A stretch of DNA of 64,000 bases from Aneurinibacillus terranovensis DSM 18919. GTDB lineage: Bacteria; Bacillota; Bacilli; Aneurinibacillales; Aneurinibacillaceae. Every line of letters starts with the position of its first letter. Position 1 is the stretch's first letter. The DNA lies in contig NZ_AUMJ01000004.1 of NCBI RefSeq assembly GCF_000430625.1, positions 115,492 through 179,491 on the forward strand, given 5' to 3'. The position numbers and the translations under genes were made by a program. The notes under the pieces are model-generated. The model searched no databases, was not told the origin of the DNA, and saw only the letters and a program-made list of their open reading frames with translations. Below, piece after piece: positions 45,573 through 54,910 of this stretch.

Positions 45573-45935
45573 ATGAGTAACAAAGTATTGATTGTGGATG
45601 ATGCGGCTTTTATGAGAATGATGATTAAAGAAATCCTTTCAAAGAACGGCTTCAATGTAGTAGGGGAGGCAAGCGACGGCTCACAGGCAGTTGAGCAGTA
45701 TAAAGAATTAAAACCTGACCTTGTAACGATGGATATTACTATGCCTGAGATGGACGGGATTACAGCCCTAAAAGAAATTAAAAAAATCGACGCCAGTGCT
45801 AAAGTCATCATGTGTTCGGCAATGGGTCAGCAGGCAATGGTTATTGATGCCATTCAAGCCGGTGCCAAAGACTTTATCGTTAAGCCTTTTCAAGCGGATC
45901 GTGTGCTTGAAGCGATTAAAAAGACGTTAGGCTAA
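45573..45935 (+). CDS. cheY: Chemotaxis response regulator CheY
   Basis: A 120-residue single REC domain. The phospho-acceptor is Asp54 (VTMDITMPEMDG), with the acidic pocket Asp9/Asp10, Ser82 and Lys104 (FIVKPFQ). When phosphorylated by CheA it binds FliM and FliY and alters motor rotation. It lies between fliY and fliO as in B. subtilis. The ribosome site is TTAGGAGGATGAACT. Confidence 0.97.
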   Translation: MSNKVLIVDDAAFMRMMIKEILSKNGFNVVGEASDGSQAVEQYKELKPDLVTMDITMPEMDGITALKEIKKIDASAKVIMCSAMGQQAMVIDAIQAGAKDFIVKPFQADRVLEAIKKTLG

Positions 45936-45985
45936 GGGCTTGGCCAGGTTTTAAGCACAGGGGAATGGGAGAAGGAGAAATTTGT

Positions 45986-46597
45986 ATGAAGATAAGAAAA
46001 ATACTGCCTCTTAGTCTAGCAGCCATAGTTTTATTTTTTTATCAAATCGGGCGGGTGTCAGCACAGCAATCGGCGCTTCCGTCCAAAACGTCCGAAGTGG
46101 ATAACGGCGTTTTTCAAAATTCCACAACTTCTATCTTCCCCTTATTACTACAAACGATTGTAGCGTTGCTTCTTATTATAGGATTCATTTATCTGCTCTT
46201 TCGTTTTTTAAACAAACGGCAGCACCAATTCTTTGGCCGAACGTTTGTCAGACCGTTAGGCGGCTGCTCATTAGGCCCCCAGAAGTCTCTTCAGGTAGTC
46301 CAGATCGGTTCCTCTATTTATATTGTTGGGGTAGGGGAAAATGTGCAGCTGATTCGCCACATCGAAGACCCTGAAGAAATTGAGAATCTTTTAGACTCTA
46401 TGGACGCCCAGTTTCAGAATGGGCCTATGATGACCACGCCTGATTGGCTGGCGAATCTTCTTAAAAAGGTTACATACAATCGCAGGCCGCAATCATTTGA
46501 AAATACGCTGCAGGAGAAAATGGACGAAGCAAAACGGCAGCGGGAATGGATGAAAGAAGAATTGTTTGAGGATAGGGAGAAGGGACACAAAGAATGA
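45986..46597 (+). CDS. fliO: Flagellar export gate protein FliO (FliZ in Bacillus)
   Basis: Helps assemble the FliP ring of the export gate. It has 203 residues from the ATG at 45986, after GAGAAGGAGA. A signal-like hydrophobic stretch (IRKILPLSLAAIVLFFYQIG, about 3-22) and a second membrane helix at about 50-73 (LLLQTIVALLLIIGFIYLLF) are followed by the conserved RPLGGCSLGPQKSLQVVQIG and FliO-type VQLIRHIEDPEEIENLL. The C-terminus is charged. It overlaps fliP by 4 nt. Confidence 0.9.
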   Translation: MKIRKILPLSLAAIVLFFYQIGRVSAQQSALPSKTSEVDNGVFQNSTTSIFPLLLQTIVALLLIIGFIYLLFRFLNKRQHQFFGRTFVRPLGGCSLGPQKSLQVVQIGSSIYIVGVGENVQLIRHIEDPEEIENLLDSMDAQFQNGPMMTTPDWLANLLKKVTYNRRPQSFENTLQEKMDEAKRQREWMKEELFEDREKGHKE

Positions 46598-47355
46598 AAC
46601 GAATATATCTTTTTGCTGTTATTATAGTTTCCCTGTTCATTCTTTCTTTCCCGGACATAACTTTGGCTGCCAGCTCGATTCCAATTCCGGGCGTTGATGT
46701 AAAGCTTGGCACATCCAATAATCCAGCCGATGTATCGGTGACATTACAAATTATTGTTCTGCTTACGCTGCTGTCTATTGCGCCGTCTATTCTTTTGCTC
46801 ATGACCTGTTTTACGAGAATTGTCATCGTTCTTTCATTTGTCAGGACTGCTCTTTCCACGCAGCAAGCACCGCCGACACAGGTCCTAATCGGATTGGCGC
46901 TGTTTTTAACCTTTTTTGTGATGAGCCCAACCTTTTCGGCCGTTAATTCGCAGGCGCTGCAGCCCTATTTGAAAAAGCAAATTACGCAGGAACAGGCGGT
47001 GGACCGGGCGGTTGTTCCGTTTAAACAGTTTATGGCGAAGCAAACGCGGGAAAAAGATTTGAATTTATTTTTAGATTATATCAAAGCACCAAAGCCTAAG
47101 ACGGTCAATGATATTCCACTGACGGCACTTGTACCAGCCTATGCAATCAGTGAAATGAAAACAGCTCTGCAAATGGGTTTTTTCATCTTTATACCGTTTC
47201 TGGTAATCGATATGGTAGTTTCCAGTGTTCTCATGGGAATGGGAATGATGATGCTGCCGCCGGTTATGGTATCCCTGCCCTTTAAAATTTTACTTTTTGT
47301 TCTTGTAGATGGCTGGTATTTAGTTGTTAAATCTCTTTTATTAAGTTTTGGGTGA
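46594..47355 (+). CDS. fliP: Flagellar export gate protein FliP
   Basis: Core subunit of the type III export gate. It has 253 residues. A cleavable signal peptide is likely (about 1-23, ending LAASS). Signature blocks are SFVRTALSTQQAPPTQVLIG, LALFLTFFVMSPTF, VPAYAISEMKTALQMGFFIF and the C-terminal LPFKILLFVLVDGWYLVVKS. There are four hydrophobic segments. It starts 4 nt inside fliO. Confidence 0.96.
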   Translation: MKRIYLFAVIIVSLFILSFPDITLAASSIPIPGVDVKLGTSNNPADVSVTLQIIVLLTLLSIAPSILLLMTCFTRIVIVLSFVRTALSTQQAPPTQVLIGLALFLTFFVMSPTFSAVNSQALQPYLKKQITQEQAVDRAVVPFKQFMAKQTREKDLNLFLDYIKAPKPKTVNDIPLTALVPAYAISEMKTALQMGFFIFIPFLVIDMVVSSVLMGMGMMMLPPVMVSLPFKILLFVLVDGWYLVVKSLLLSFG

Positions 47356-47365
47356 GGTGGAGACT

Positions 47366-47635
47366 TTGTCTCAAGAATTGATTATTTCTATTGCGCAGAA
47401 AGCAGTATATGCTGTTTTGCTGACAAGCGCCCCTATGATAGGGATTGGGTTGATTGTCGGGTTAATTGTCAGTATTTTTCAGGCGACCACTTCCATTCAG
47501 GAAGCAACATTGGCATTCGTTCCTAAAATTGTGGCTTCATTAATAGCCCTAATTGTTTTCGGTCCGTGGATGCTTAATCATTTACTAGAATTCACCAGCA
47601 GCATTCTTGGCAATTTGTCCAAGTTTATAGGATAG
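47366..47635 (+). CDS. fliQ: Flagellar export gate protein FliQ
   Basis: An 89-residue protein with two transmembrane helices. The core is AVLLTSAPMIGIGLIVGLIV followed by SIFQATTSIQEATLAFVPKI. I take the TTG at 47366; it gives the family length and follows GGGTGAGGTGG. A TTG at 47348 overlaps fliP and would put six residues before the conserved start. Confidence 0.94.
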   Translation: MSQELIISIAQKAVYAVLLTSAPMIGIGLIVGLIVSIFQATTSIQEATLAFVPKIVASLIALIVFGPWMLNHLLEFTSSILGNLSKFIG

Positions 47636-47636
47636 A

Positions 47637-48422
47637 ATGATGCTTTCTTTCGTCTATGTTTTACCCGGTTTCATGCTGGTGTTTATCCGATTGACCGCTT
47701 TTTTTCTTACGGCGCCGATTTTTTCGCTAAAAACGATTCCGTCTATGTACAAGATTGGCCTTTCTTTTTTTCTTGCTATTATTGCTTATCCTTTGGTAAA
47801 GCCGCATGAACTCATTCATTTTGACTGGTTTTATGTCTATCTGATTTTAAAGGAAGTGGTGGTAGGGTTACTTATCGGATTCATTGGTACGCTGCTGTTA
47901 TCGGCGGTACAAGCTGCCGGATCTCTTATTGATTTAGTTTTAGGTTTGTCGATGGCCAATGTGTACGATCCGATGACAGGCGCCCAGTCGCCTCTCACAG
48001 GGAACTTTAAGTTCATGCTGACCATGCTGTTTATATTATCGGTAAACGGGCACCATCTTTTAATTGATGGCATTCTGTCAAGCTACCATGTGGTTCCGCT
48101 TGATCGCATGGCCACAGCGATTGGAAATGGAAACGTAAGCGCCTTTTTAGTGCGCGCCTTATCTTATATGTTTTTAAGCGGGCTGCTTTTGGCGGCTCCA
48201 ATGGTAAGTTCCATGTTTGTTGTCGACGTGGCGCTCGGAATTGTTGCAAAAACAGTACCGCAATTAAATATATTCGTGGTAGGAATGCCCGCAAAAATAT
48301 TAGCAGGCTTCCTTATTCTTATCGTTGTTTTTCCCGGTTATTTTTATGTGATGTCCCGGCTGCTGGACTACCTTTTTTCCTCAATGGCACAACTGATCGA
48401 TTTAATGGGAGCTGCACCATGA
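47637..48422 (+). CDS. fliR: Flagellar export gate protein FliR
   Basis: Membrane gate subunit of 261 residues with about six hydrophobic segments. Typical stretches are FIRLTAFFLTAPIFSLKTIP, LKEVVVGLLIGFIGTLLLSA, MANVYDPMTGAQSPL and PQLNIFVVGMPAKILAGFLI. Its start has no strong ribosome site (ATAGGAT) and abuts the fliQ stop, so translational coupling is likely. It overlaps flhB by 4 nt. Confidence 0.94.
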   Translation: MMLSFVYVLPGFMLVFIRLTAFFLTAPIFSLKTIPSMYKIGLSFFLAIIAYPLVKPHELIHFDWFYVYLILKEVVVGLLIGFIGTLLLSAVQAAGSLIDLVLGLSMANVYDPMTGAQSPLTGNFKFMLTMLFILSVNGHHLLIDGILSSYHVVPLDRMATAIGNGNVSAFLVRALSYMFLSGLLLAAPMVSSMFVVDVALGIVAKTVPQLNIFVVGMPAKILAGFLILIVVFPGYFYVMSRLLDYLFSSMAQLIDLMGAAP

Positions 48423-49510
48423 TCCGTAATACATATTCTATTAAGTTGCAATTCTTTGCCGGAGAAAAAACTGAAAAAGCTACACCGAAGAAGAGACAGA
48501 AAGCAAGGTCGGAAGGTCAGGTAGCGAAAAGTCAGGAGATAGCTTCCTCACTTATTCTACTGGCTATTTTTTTATTATTTTTGATTCTGGGAAAAACGAT
48601 GGGCGGAACACTCTACTATATATTCCAGCATAGCCTCAGCACCTACTTGGCCATGGATATAACGGAAATGACGGTTAAAAAGGTTATGATTGAAATGACT
48701 TATCAAAGTGCATTAATCGTCGGCCCGATTTTGCTGCTGGCCGCTATCGTCGCTTATGTGGCCAACTACATTCAAGTGGGATTTTTATTTACCCTTACGC
48801 CCCTTGCTTTTAAAATTGACAGGCTGGACCCGATTAAAGGATCAAAGAAGCTTTTTTCTTTGCAGTCGGTTGTCACGCTCATTAAATCGCTGGCAAAGGT
48901 CGGGGTTGTAGGCACGATTGCCTGGTTTGTTCTTTGGTCCGGAAAAAACGAACTTTTAACGCTCGCCACAAAATCGATTGGTGACATTATTGCCGTTATG
49001 GTCAAATTGACGATGGAATTGGGGTTCGCCATTGGCCTTTTTATGCTGATTATTGCGATCCTCGACTATATTTATCAAAAATTTGAGTTTGAAAAAAATC
49101 TTCGCATGTCGAAGCAGGATATTAAAGACGAATATAAAATGTCGGAAGGGGACCCGCAAATCAAAGGGAAAATTAAGCAGAGGCAGCGGGAGATGGCGAT
49201 GCGCCGGATGATGCAGGAGATCCCAAACGCTGACGTGGTCATTACGAATCCCACTCATTTTGCTGTTGCGATTGCTTACCGGCCGGACGAACGGCAGGCC
49301 CCGATCGTTATCGCGAAGGGACAGGACTTTCTCGCCCTTAAAATTAAAGAGATTGCGAAACAAAACGACATTATTACAATGGAAAACAAACCGCTGGCAC
49401 GTACGCTATATGCGAGTGTAGAGATTAACCAAGAAATCCCGGAAGATTTATTTCAGGCTGTAGCCGAAATACTGGCGTATGTATACAAATTAAAAGGTAA
49501 AATCCGATGA
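48419..49510 (+). CDS. flhB: Flagellar export switch protein FlhB
   Basis: Self-cleaving export specificity switch. It has 363 residues. The first part is FFAGEKTEKATPKKRQKARS followed by four membrane segments. The autocleavage motif NPTH lies at residues 277-280 (VVITNPTHFAVAIAY). The soluble C-terminal domain (EINQEIPEDLFQAVAEILAY) interacts with FliK. The ylqH product at 17437 resembles this last part. It overlaps fliR by 4 nt. Confidence 0.97.
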   Translation: MIRNTYSIKLQFFAGEKTEKATPKKRQKARSEGQVAKSQEIASSLILLAIFLLFLILGKTMGGTLYYIFQHSLSTYLAMDITEMTVKKVMIEMTYQSALIVGPILLLAAIVAYVANYIQVGFLFTLTPLAFKIDRLDPIKGSKKLFSLQSVVTLIKSLAKVGVVGTIAWFVLWSGKNELLTLATKSIGDIIAVMVKLTMELGFAIGLFMLIIAILDYIYQKFEFEKNLRMSKQDIKDEYKMSEGDPQIKGKIKQRQREMAMRRMMQEIPNADVVITNPTHFAVAIAYRPDERQAPIVIAKGQDFLALKIKEIAKQNDIITMENKPLARTLYASVEINQEIPEDLFQAVAEILAYVYKLKGKIR

Positions 49511-49538
49511 ACAGAACTATGGAAAAGGGGAGGCGCTT

Positions 49539-51572
49539 ATGAACGCAAAGCAATTGACTGTAATGGCTTTAGTTATTGGGATCGTTGTAATGATGGTCAT
49601 TCCGATGCCGAATGTCCTCCTTGACTTTCTTTTAATTATAAACATATCAATCGCTATTACGGTTCTACTGGTAGCGATGAATACGAAAGATGCTTTGGAT
49701 TTGACCGTTTTCCCTACTCTGCTGCTGGTCACTACCCTGTTTCGTCTGGCGTTAAACGTGTCTTCCACCAGGAATATTTTGGCTAACGCTAATGCGGGAA
49801 AAGTTATTGAGTCTTTCGGCTCGTTCGTGATTAGCGGGAATGCCGTAGTCGGGTTTGTTGTGTTCTTGATTCTAACATTAATCAACTTCCTGGTTATTAC
49901 GAAAGGGTCTGAACGGGTAGCGGAAGTGGCGGCCCGTTTCACACTCGATGCGATGCCAGGGAAACAGATGGCGATCGACGCGGACTTAAACGCAGGCAGC
50001 ATTTCCGATATGGAGGCGCAGCAGAGGCGGAAAAAAATTGCCCAGGAAGCCGAATTTTATGGGGCAATGGATGGTGCCAGCAAATTCGTAAAAGGGGATG
50101 CCGTTGCGGGAATTGTTATTCTTCTCATCAATGTAATCGGTGGATTTATTATCGGTATGGTCATCCACGGGATGGGGTTTGCCGATTCCGCTAAGACCTT
50201 TACTATGCTTTCCGTTGGTGACGGACTTGTCAGCCAGATTCCCGCCCTGCTCATTTCCACGGCAACCGGTATCATTGTTACGCGGGCGGCATCCGAAGAA
50301 AATATTGGGGAAGAACTGGTCAAGCAGCTTCTTAGTTATCCCCGGCTTCTGTTCATAGTAAGCGGCACGGTTGCATTGATGGGGCTATTCACCCCGATTG
50401 GAATTTTACGAACGTTTCCGGTAGCCGGCGCTCTTGCGTACGGCGGCTGGAAGATGAAGCGAAATATGGAGAACCACGATGTGCTGACCGAGCAAACGAC
50501 GGAAGAGAAGGAAATGGAAGAGGTCCGGAGCCCTGAAAGTGTGGTCAATTTGTTGCATATCGACCCGATTGAATTTGAATTTGGCTACGGTTTGATCCCT
50601 CTGGCGGATGCGAACCAGGGCGGCGACCTGCTTGACCGTGTTATCATGATCCGCAGGCAGTGTGCGATTGAACTGGGGATTGTCGTTCCGGTCATCCGGA
50701 TACGCGATAATATTCAGTTAAGGCCTAACGAATATGTAATTAAAATCAAAGGAAACCAAATTGCCCGGGGTGAAATCATGCTTGACCACTATCTCGCGAT
50801 GAGCCCTGGGATTGAAGATGATTCCGTGGTTGGAATTGATACGGTCGAACCGGCCTTTGGCCTCCCAGCGTTGTGGGTAACGGAAGAGGTAAAAGAACGG
50901 GCGGAAATGGCGGGCTATACGGTGGTCGATCCACCGTCCGTCGTTGCGACTCACCTGACGGAGATCATTAAACGGCATGCTCATGAGCTGTTGAGCCGTC
51001 AGGATACGAAATCACTGATCGATAATGTTAAGGAATCGATGCCGGCTCTCGTCGAAGAAGTCATTCCTTCTATTCTAAGCATCGGCGATGTGCAGAAAGT
51101 GCTGCAGAAGCTGCTGCGGGAGAAAATATCTATCCGCAATCTGCCCACCATTCTTGAGACGCTTGCCGATTATGGTACATATACGAAAGATACCGATGTA
51201 TTAACTGAATATGTGAGGCAGTCATTGTCCCGGCAGATAACGCTGCAGTTTGCCAATCCGGTTGAACCTCTCCGGGTCGTTACAGCAGGGCCGGGGCTGG
51301 AAAAGACGATTTCGGAGGCGATTCAGCAAACCGAGCACGGCAGTTATCTGGCCATCGATCCGGATAGCTCCCAGCGAATTTTCAACGTCATCTCCGAGCA
51401 AATGAATCGAATGATGCAGACCGGCCAGCAGCCAATTTTGCTGACTTCACCCGCGATTCGGATGTATTTGCGCCAACTGGTTGAAAGGATCATGCCGGAA
51501 GTTCCTGTGCTGTCTTATAATGAACTGGAACCGGATATTGAGATACAAAGCGTAGGGGTGGTGAATCTGTAA
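49539..51572 (+). CDS. flhA: Flagellar export gate protein FlhA
   Basis: Proton-driven export gate and docking platform for chaperone-substrate complexes. It has 677 residues. The first 320 or so residues hold about eight transmembrane helices. The FHIPEP-family signature (FPTLLLVTTLFRLALNVSST) lies at about 62-81. The cytoplasmic FlhA-C domain (about 330-677) binds chaperones. GGGGAGGCG precedes the ATG. It shares one base with flhF. Confidence 0.97.
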   Translation: MNAKQLTVMALVIGIVVMMVIPMPNVLLDFLLIINISIAITVLLVAMNTKDALDLTVFPTLLLVTTLFRLALNVSSTRNILANANAGKVIESFGSFVISGNAVVGFVVFLILTLINFLVITKGSERVAEVAARFTLDAMPGKQMAIDADLNAGSISDMEAQQRRKKIAQEAEFYGAMDGASKFVKGDAVAGIVILLINVIGGFIIGMVIHGMGFADSAKTFTMLSVGDGLVSQIPALLISTATGIIVTRAASEENIGEELVKQLLSYPRLLFIVSGTVALMGLFTPIGILRTFPVAGALAYGGWKMKRNMENHDVLTEQTTEEKEMEEVRSPESVVNLLHIDPIEFEFGYGLIPLADANQGGDLLDRVIMIRRQCAIELGIVVPVIRIRDNIQLRPNEYVIKIKGNQIARGEIMLDHYLAMSPGIEDDSVVGIDTVEPAFGLPALWVTEEVKERAEMAGYTVVDPPSVVATHLTEIIKRHAHELLSRQDTKSLIDNVKESMPALVEEVIPSILSIGDVQKVLQKLLREKISIRNLPTILETLADYGTYTKDTDVLTEYVRQSLSRQITLQFANPVEPLRVVTAGPGLEKTISEAIQQTEHGSYLAIDPDSSQRIFNVISEQMNRMMQTGQQPILLTSPAIRMYLRQLVERIMPEVPVLSYNELEPDIEIQSVGVVNL

Positions 51573-52846
51573 TGCGAGTAAAAAGATATGTCGTAGATTC
51601 CATGTCAGACGCCCTGCAAAAAATTCGTGTGGATCTCGGTAAGGACGCCGTCATCCTTAACACGAAGCCTGTTAAGACGGGGGGCTTTCTGGGGCTGTTT
51701 GCGAAAAAACAAATCGAAGTTATTGCCGCCATTGACCAGAACGAAAAAAAAGAACCGGCAAAAACTCGCGTCCTGGTGACAGCGAAGCCGCCAAAGTCCC
51801 GAGCCGAGCTGGACGCGCCGATATTTCCGCCCGTCCTGACAAAAGAGCAGGAGAAAACGGAAAAGGAATCTGTTATGTCGGCCGGCGCAGCCGGAGCTGC
51901 CGCAGTTTATCCTCAGCGCCCCTTCCCGGCAGAAAAAAAACAAGCCGAAACGCAGGAGAATAAAGCAGGGGACCTGTCAAAAGAATTGCAGGATATGCGA
52001 AACGTCTTCTGGAAGCTGATGATGTCTGACGCAAAGGACAGCCGTCTTCCTCCGGTTCTTACAGCCATTACGAAACAGCTTGCTGACCAGGAGGTAGAAG
52101 AAAAGATTATCGCTTCCATTGTGGAACACGTTTTTGACAAGCTTGCGCCCCATGAACTTCAGGATGAGCGAAAGGTTCGTGACTGTGTGAAAGAACAATT
52201 ACACAGCCTATTGACGAAAAAACCAGGTCACTTACAACCGTTGAAGCCATCTACCAGATTTGTTCATATTATTGGTCCCACAGGGGTCGGGAAAACAACG
52301 ACCCTGGCTAAGCTGGCGGCTGAAAATGTGCTGGAACAAGGGCGCAAAGTAGGGATGATGACGTCAGATACATATCGTATCGCAGCCGTTGAACAATTAA
52401 AAACGTATGCGAACATTTTGAATTTACCATTAAAAGTCATTTATTCTCCCGAAGAATTGGCCGTATCGGTTGAACGGCTGTCGGATTGTGACCTTATTTT
52501 TCTCGACACGGCGGGACGAAACTATCGAAATAAAGAATATGTAGAGGAAATTAATAAGTTATTATACACGGAACTGCCGAGCGAAACATTTCTGGTGGTC
52601 AGTTTAACCGCTAAATACCGGGATATTGAGGCGATTGTCCAAAGTTTTTCCGGCATTCGTATTGATAAAGTGATTTTCACTAAGGTGGATGAGACAAGTA
52701 CGTACGGGTCCATTCTTAATCTGGTTGCTACGTACGATTTAGCGCTTTCTTACCTTACCACCGGGCAAAACGTGCCGGACGATATAGAAGCGGCAGCTCC
52801 TGAAAAGGTAGTTTCTTTGCTTTTGGGAGACGACGCACATGAATGA
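51572..52846 (+). CDS. flhF: Flagellar SRP-like GTPase FlhF
   Basis: Third member of the SRP GTPase family; helps set flagellar number and position. It has 424 residues. The basic N-terminal domain (MRVKRYVVDSMSDALQKIRV) is followed by a low-complexity linker (about 60-140), the N domain, and the G domain. G1 is GPTGVGKTT (235-243), with SDTYRIAAVEQLKTYANIL, LIFLDTAGRNYRNKEY and TKVDETSTYGSILNL. It overlaps flhA by one base and flhG by 8 nt. Confidence 0.96.
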   Translation: MRVKRYVVDSMSDALQKIRVDLGKDAVILNTKPVKTGGFLGLFAKKQIEVIAAIDQNEKKEPAKTRVLVTAKPPKSRAELDAPIFPPVLTKEQEKTEKESVMSAGAAGAAAVYPQRPFPAEKKQAETQENKAGDLSKELQDMRNVFWKLMMSDAKDSRLPPVLTAITKQLADQEVEEKIIASIVEHVFDKLAPHELQDERKVRDCVKEQLHSLLTKKPGHLQPLKPSTRFVHIIGPTGVGKTTTLAKLAAENVLEQGRKVGMMTSDTYRIAAVEQLKTYANILNLPLKVIYSPEELAVSVERLSDCDLIFLDTAGRNYRNKEYVEEINKLLYTELPSETFLVVSLTAKYRDIEAIVQSFSGIRIDKVIFTKVDETSTYGSILNLVATYDLALSYLTTGQNVPDDIEAAAPEKVVSLLLGDDAHE

Positions 52847-53714
52847 TCAAGCCCAATCATTGCGTGAAAAATTTCATAAAGGTACGGATCATTCTCTTTC
52901 CTCAAAAAAAACGAAAGTCATCACGGTAACGAGCGGAAAAGGGGGGGTAGGCAAATCGAATTTTTCCTTAAACTTTGCCCTCGGATTAATCGAGCGAGGA
53001 CAAAAAGTAGTGGTTATCGACCTGGATGTCGGATTTGCCAACATTGATGTACTGATGGGTATTTCGTCACAAAAAAATATTACGCAAATGATAGACAATA
53101 ATCTAACGATCTGGGATATTATTGAATTAGGACCAAAAGGGCTGGAATTTATTGCGGGCGGCACAGGATTGTCTCATATGATCGAGTTCAATGAGCAAAA
53201 ATTAAACTATTTTTTTGAACAATTAGCCCTATTAAACGGATATGCTGATACGATAATCTTAGATACAGGGGCGGGAATTTCAAAAGAAACGCTTCGCTTT
53301 ATTCTATCCGCCGATGAGGTGATATTGGTTACAACGCCCGAGCCCACTTCGATTACGGACGCTTATGCAGTGGTTAAAATGACCCAGTCACATAAACCAA
53401 ATATTCGATTCAATGTTGTGGTCAACCGGGCCGCGAGCTATAAAGAAGGAAAATCGACGGGTGCAAAACTGGCGCTGGTAGCCAAACAGTTCTTAGGTCT
53501 TGAATTGGTTTCGTTAGGGTGTGTGTACGATGATGTTCATGTATCCAAAGCGGTTAGGAAGCAAGAACCTTTCTTTTTATCCTATCCGACTAGCAAAGCC
53601 GCAGAGTCGATTCGGAGCCTTGTCAGTTCGTATTTGTCCAGGAAAACCCAGCAAGGTGATGACATAGGAATAAAGGGATTTATATCACGCTTACGACAAT
53701 TATGGAAGTCATAG
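52839..53714 (+). CDS. flhG: Flagellar number regulator FlhG (YlxH), MinD-like ATPase
   Basis: ParA/MinD-family ATPase of 291 residues that activates FlhF and limits flagella. The deviant Walker A is TSGKGGVGKSNFSLN (about 31-45). The N-terminal DQAQSLREKF is the short FlhF-activating motif. DTGAGISKETLRFILSADEV and TTPEPTSITDAYAVVK follow, with the C-terminal amphipathic tail (ISRLRQLWK). It overlaps flhF by 8 nt. Confidence 0.95.
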   Translation: MNDQAQSLREKFHKGTDHSLSSKKTKVITVTSGKGGVGKSNFSLNFALGLIERGQKVVVIDLDVGFANIDVLMGISSQKNITQMIDNNLTIWDIIELGPKGLEFIAGGTGLSHMIEFNEQKLNYFFEQLALLNGYADTIILDTGAGISKETLRFILSADEVILVTTPEPTSITDAYAVVKMTQSHKPNIRFNVVVNRAASYKEGKSTGAKLALVAKQFLGLELVSLGCVYDDVHVSKAVRKQEPFFLSYPTSKAAESIRSLVSSYLSRKTQQGDDIGIKGFISRLRQLWKS

Positions 53715-53737
53715 TGGGAGAGGGGGGGGAGAAAAGA

Positions 53738-54895
53738 TTGAAAAAGATTAAAGCGATAATCATTGACGATTCTGCTTTTATGCGTAAAGTAATTGGTGAT
53801 TTGCTTGCTGAAGATCCCGATATTGAAGTGATTGGGAAAGCACGGAATGGAAGGGAAGGGGTAGACCTTGTTCAAAAGCTGAATCCCGATGTCGTTACCC
53901 TGGATATTGAAATGCCGGTCTTAAACGGTCTTCAGACGCTTGAGATCATTATGAAGGATCATCCGCTGCCTGTTGTGATGCTGAGCAGCTTAACACAGCA
54001 GGGAGCGAATGAGACGATTCGCGCGCTCGAAATGGGAGCCGTTGATTTTATTGCTAAGCCATCCGGGTCGATTTCACTTGACCTGTATAAAGTTGGTTCC
54101 CAAATCATCGAAAAGGTGAAGGCCGCCGCACAGGTTAATCTGCCAGGGTTGAAACGAGTGGAGCCTTCACCGGCAAAACGTACGGGTCTTTCCCGGCAAG
54201 CGATTGAATCCACCGCCCCTGCTGCATCGTTACCTAATCGTTCTTTACAGGCAAAACCTTTTGGATCTAAGGATGCGAACTATACAGTAAAAGGAAACCC
54301 GACAGAAACGAATAAAATTTCAAATTTTGTAGCAGTAGGTACGTCTACAGGTGGTCCGAAAGCTCTCCAGACCTTTCTTCGTGGTCTTCCTGAAAGCTTT
54401 AATGGGGCGCTGGCGATCGTTCAGCATATGCCTCCTGGTTTTACCCGTTCATTAGCCCAGAGACTCGATTCACTATGCGACATTCGTGTGGTGGAGGCCG
54501 AACATAACCAGGTCATCGAAAAAGGGTTTGCGTATATTGCTCCCGGTAATTATCATATGGAAATTAAACAAAAACCGGGCGGGGAGCTTTATGTCTCACT
54601 AAACCAGAATGACCCGCGTGGGGGGCACCGTCCCTCTGTAGATACGTTATTTGAATCGGTTGCCATGATTCAACATCCGGCTAAACATGCCGTTATCATG
54701 ACCGGGATGGGAAATGACGGTACGGCCGGTTTAAAAAGACTTAAACAAACCGGTTTGCGGACCGCGATTGCAGAGGATGAGTCAACCTGTGTCGTGTTCG
54801 GGATGCCAAGGGCAGCCATTCAATCGGGCATGGTTGATATCACCGTTCCTTTATATGAAATAGCAGACCAATTATTACGTTCTCTGAATCGCTAA
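53738..54895 (+). CDS. cheB: Chemotaxis methylesterase CheB
   Basis: Response regulator that demethylates and deamidates chemoreceptors. It has 385 residues from the TTG at 53738, 7 nt after GGGGGGGAG. The REC domain has phospho-acceptor Asp56 (VTLDIEMPVLNG). The C-terminal esterase has Ser203 (GTSTGGPKAL), His230 (QHMPPGFT) and Asp327 (GMGNDGTAGL). It precedes cheA by 15 nt. No cheR lies in this window; in B. subtilis cheR also lies elsewhere. Confidence 0.96.
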   Translation: MKKIKAIIIDDSAFMRKVIGDLLAEDPDIEVIGKARNGREGVDLVQKLNPDVVTLDIEMPVLNGLQTLEIIMKDHPLPVVMLSSLTQQGANETIRALEMGAVDFIAKPSGSISLDLYKVGSQIIEKVKAAAQVNLPGLKRVEPSPAKRTGLSRQAIESTAPAASLPNRSLQAKPFGSKDANYTVKGNPTETNKISNFVAVGTSTGGPKALQTFLRGLPESFNGALAIVQHMPPGFTRSLAQRLDSLCDIRVVEAEHNQVIEKGFAYIAPGNYHMEIKQKPGGELYVSLNQNDPRGGHRPSVDTLFESVAMIQHPAKHAVIMTGMGNDGTAGLKRLKQTGLRTAIAEDESTCVVFGMPRAAIQSGMVDITVPLYEIADQLLRSLNR

Positions 54896-54910
54896 GGAGG
54901 CGAAAGCCTA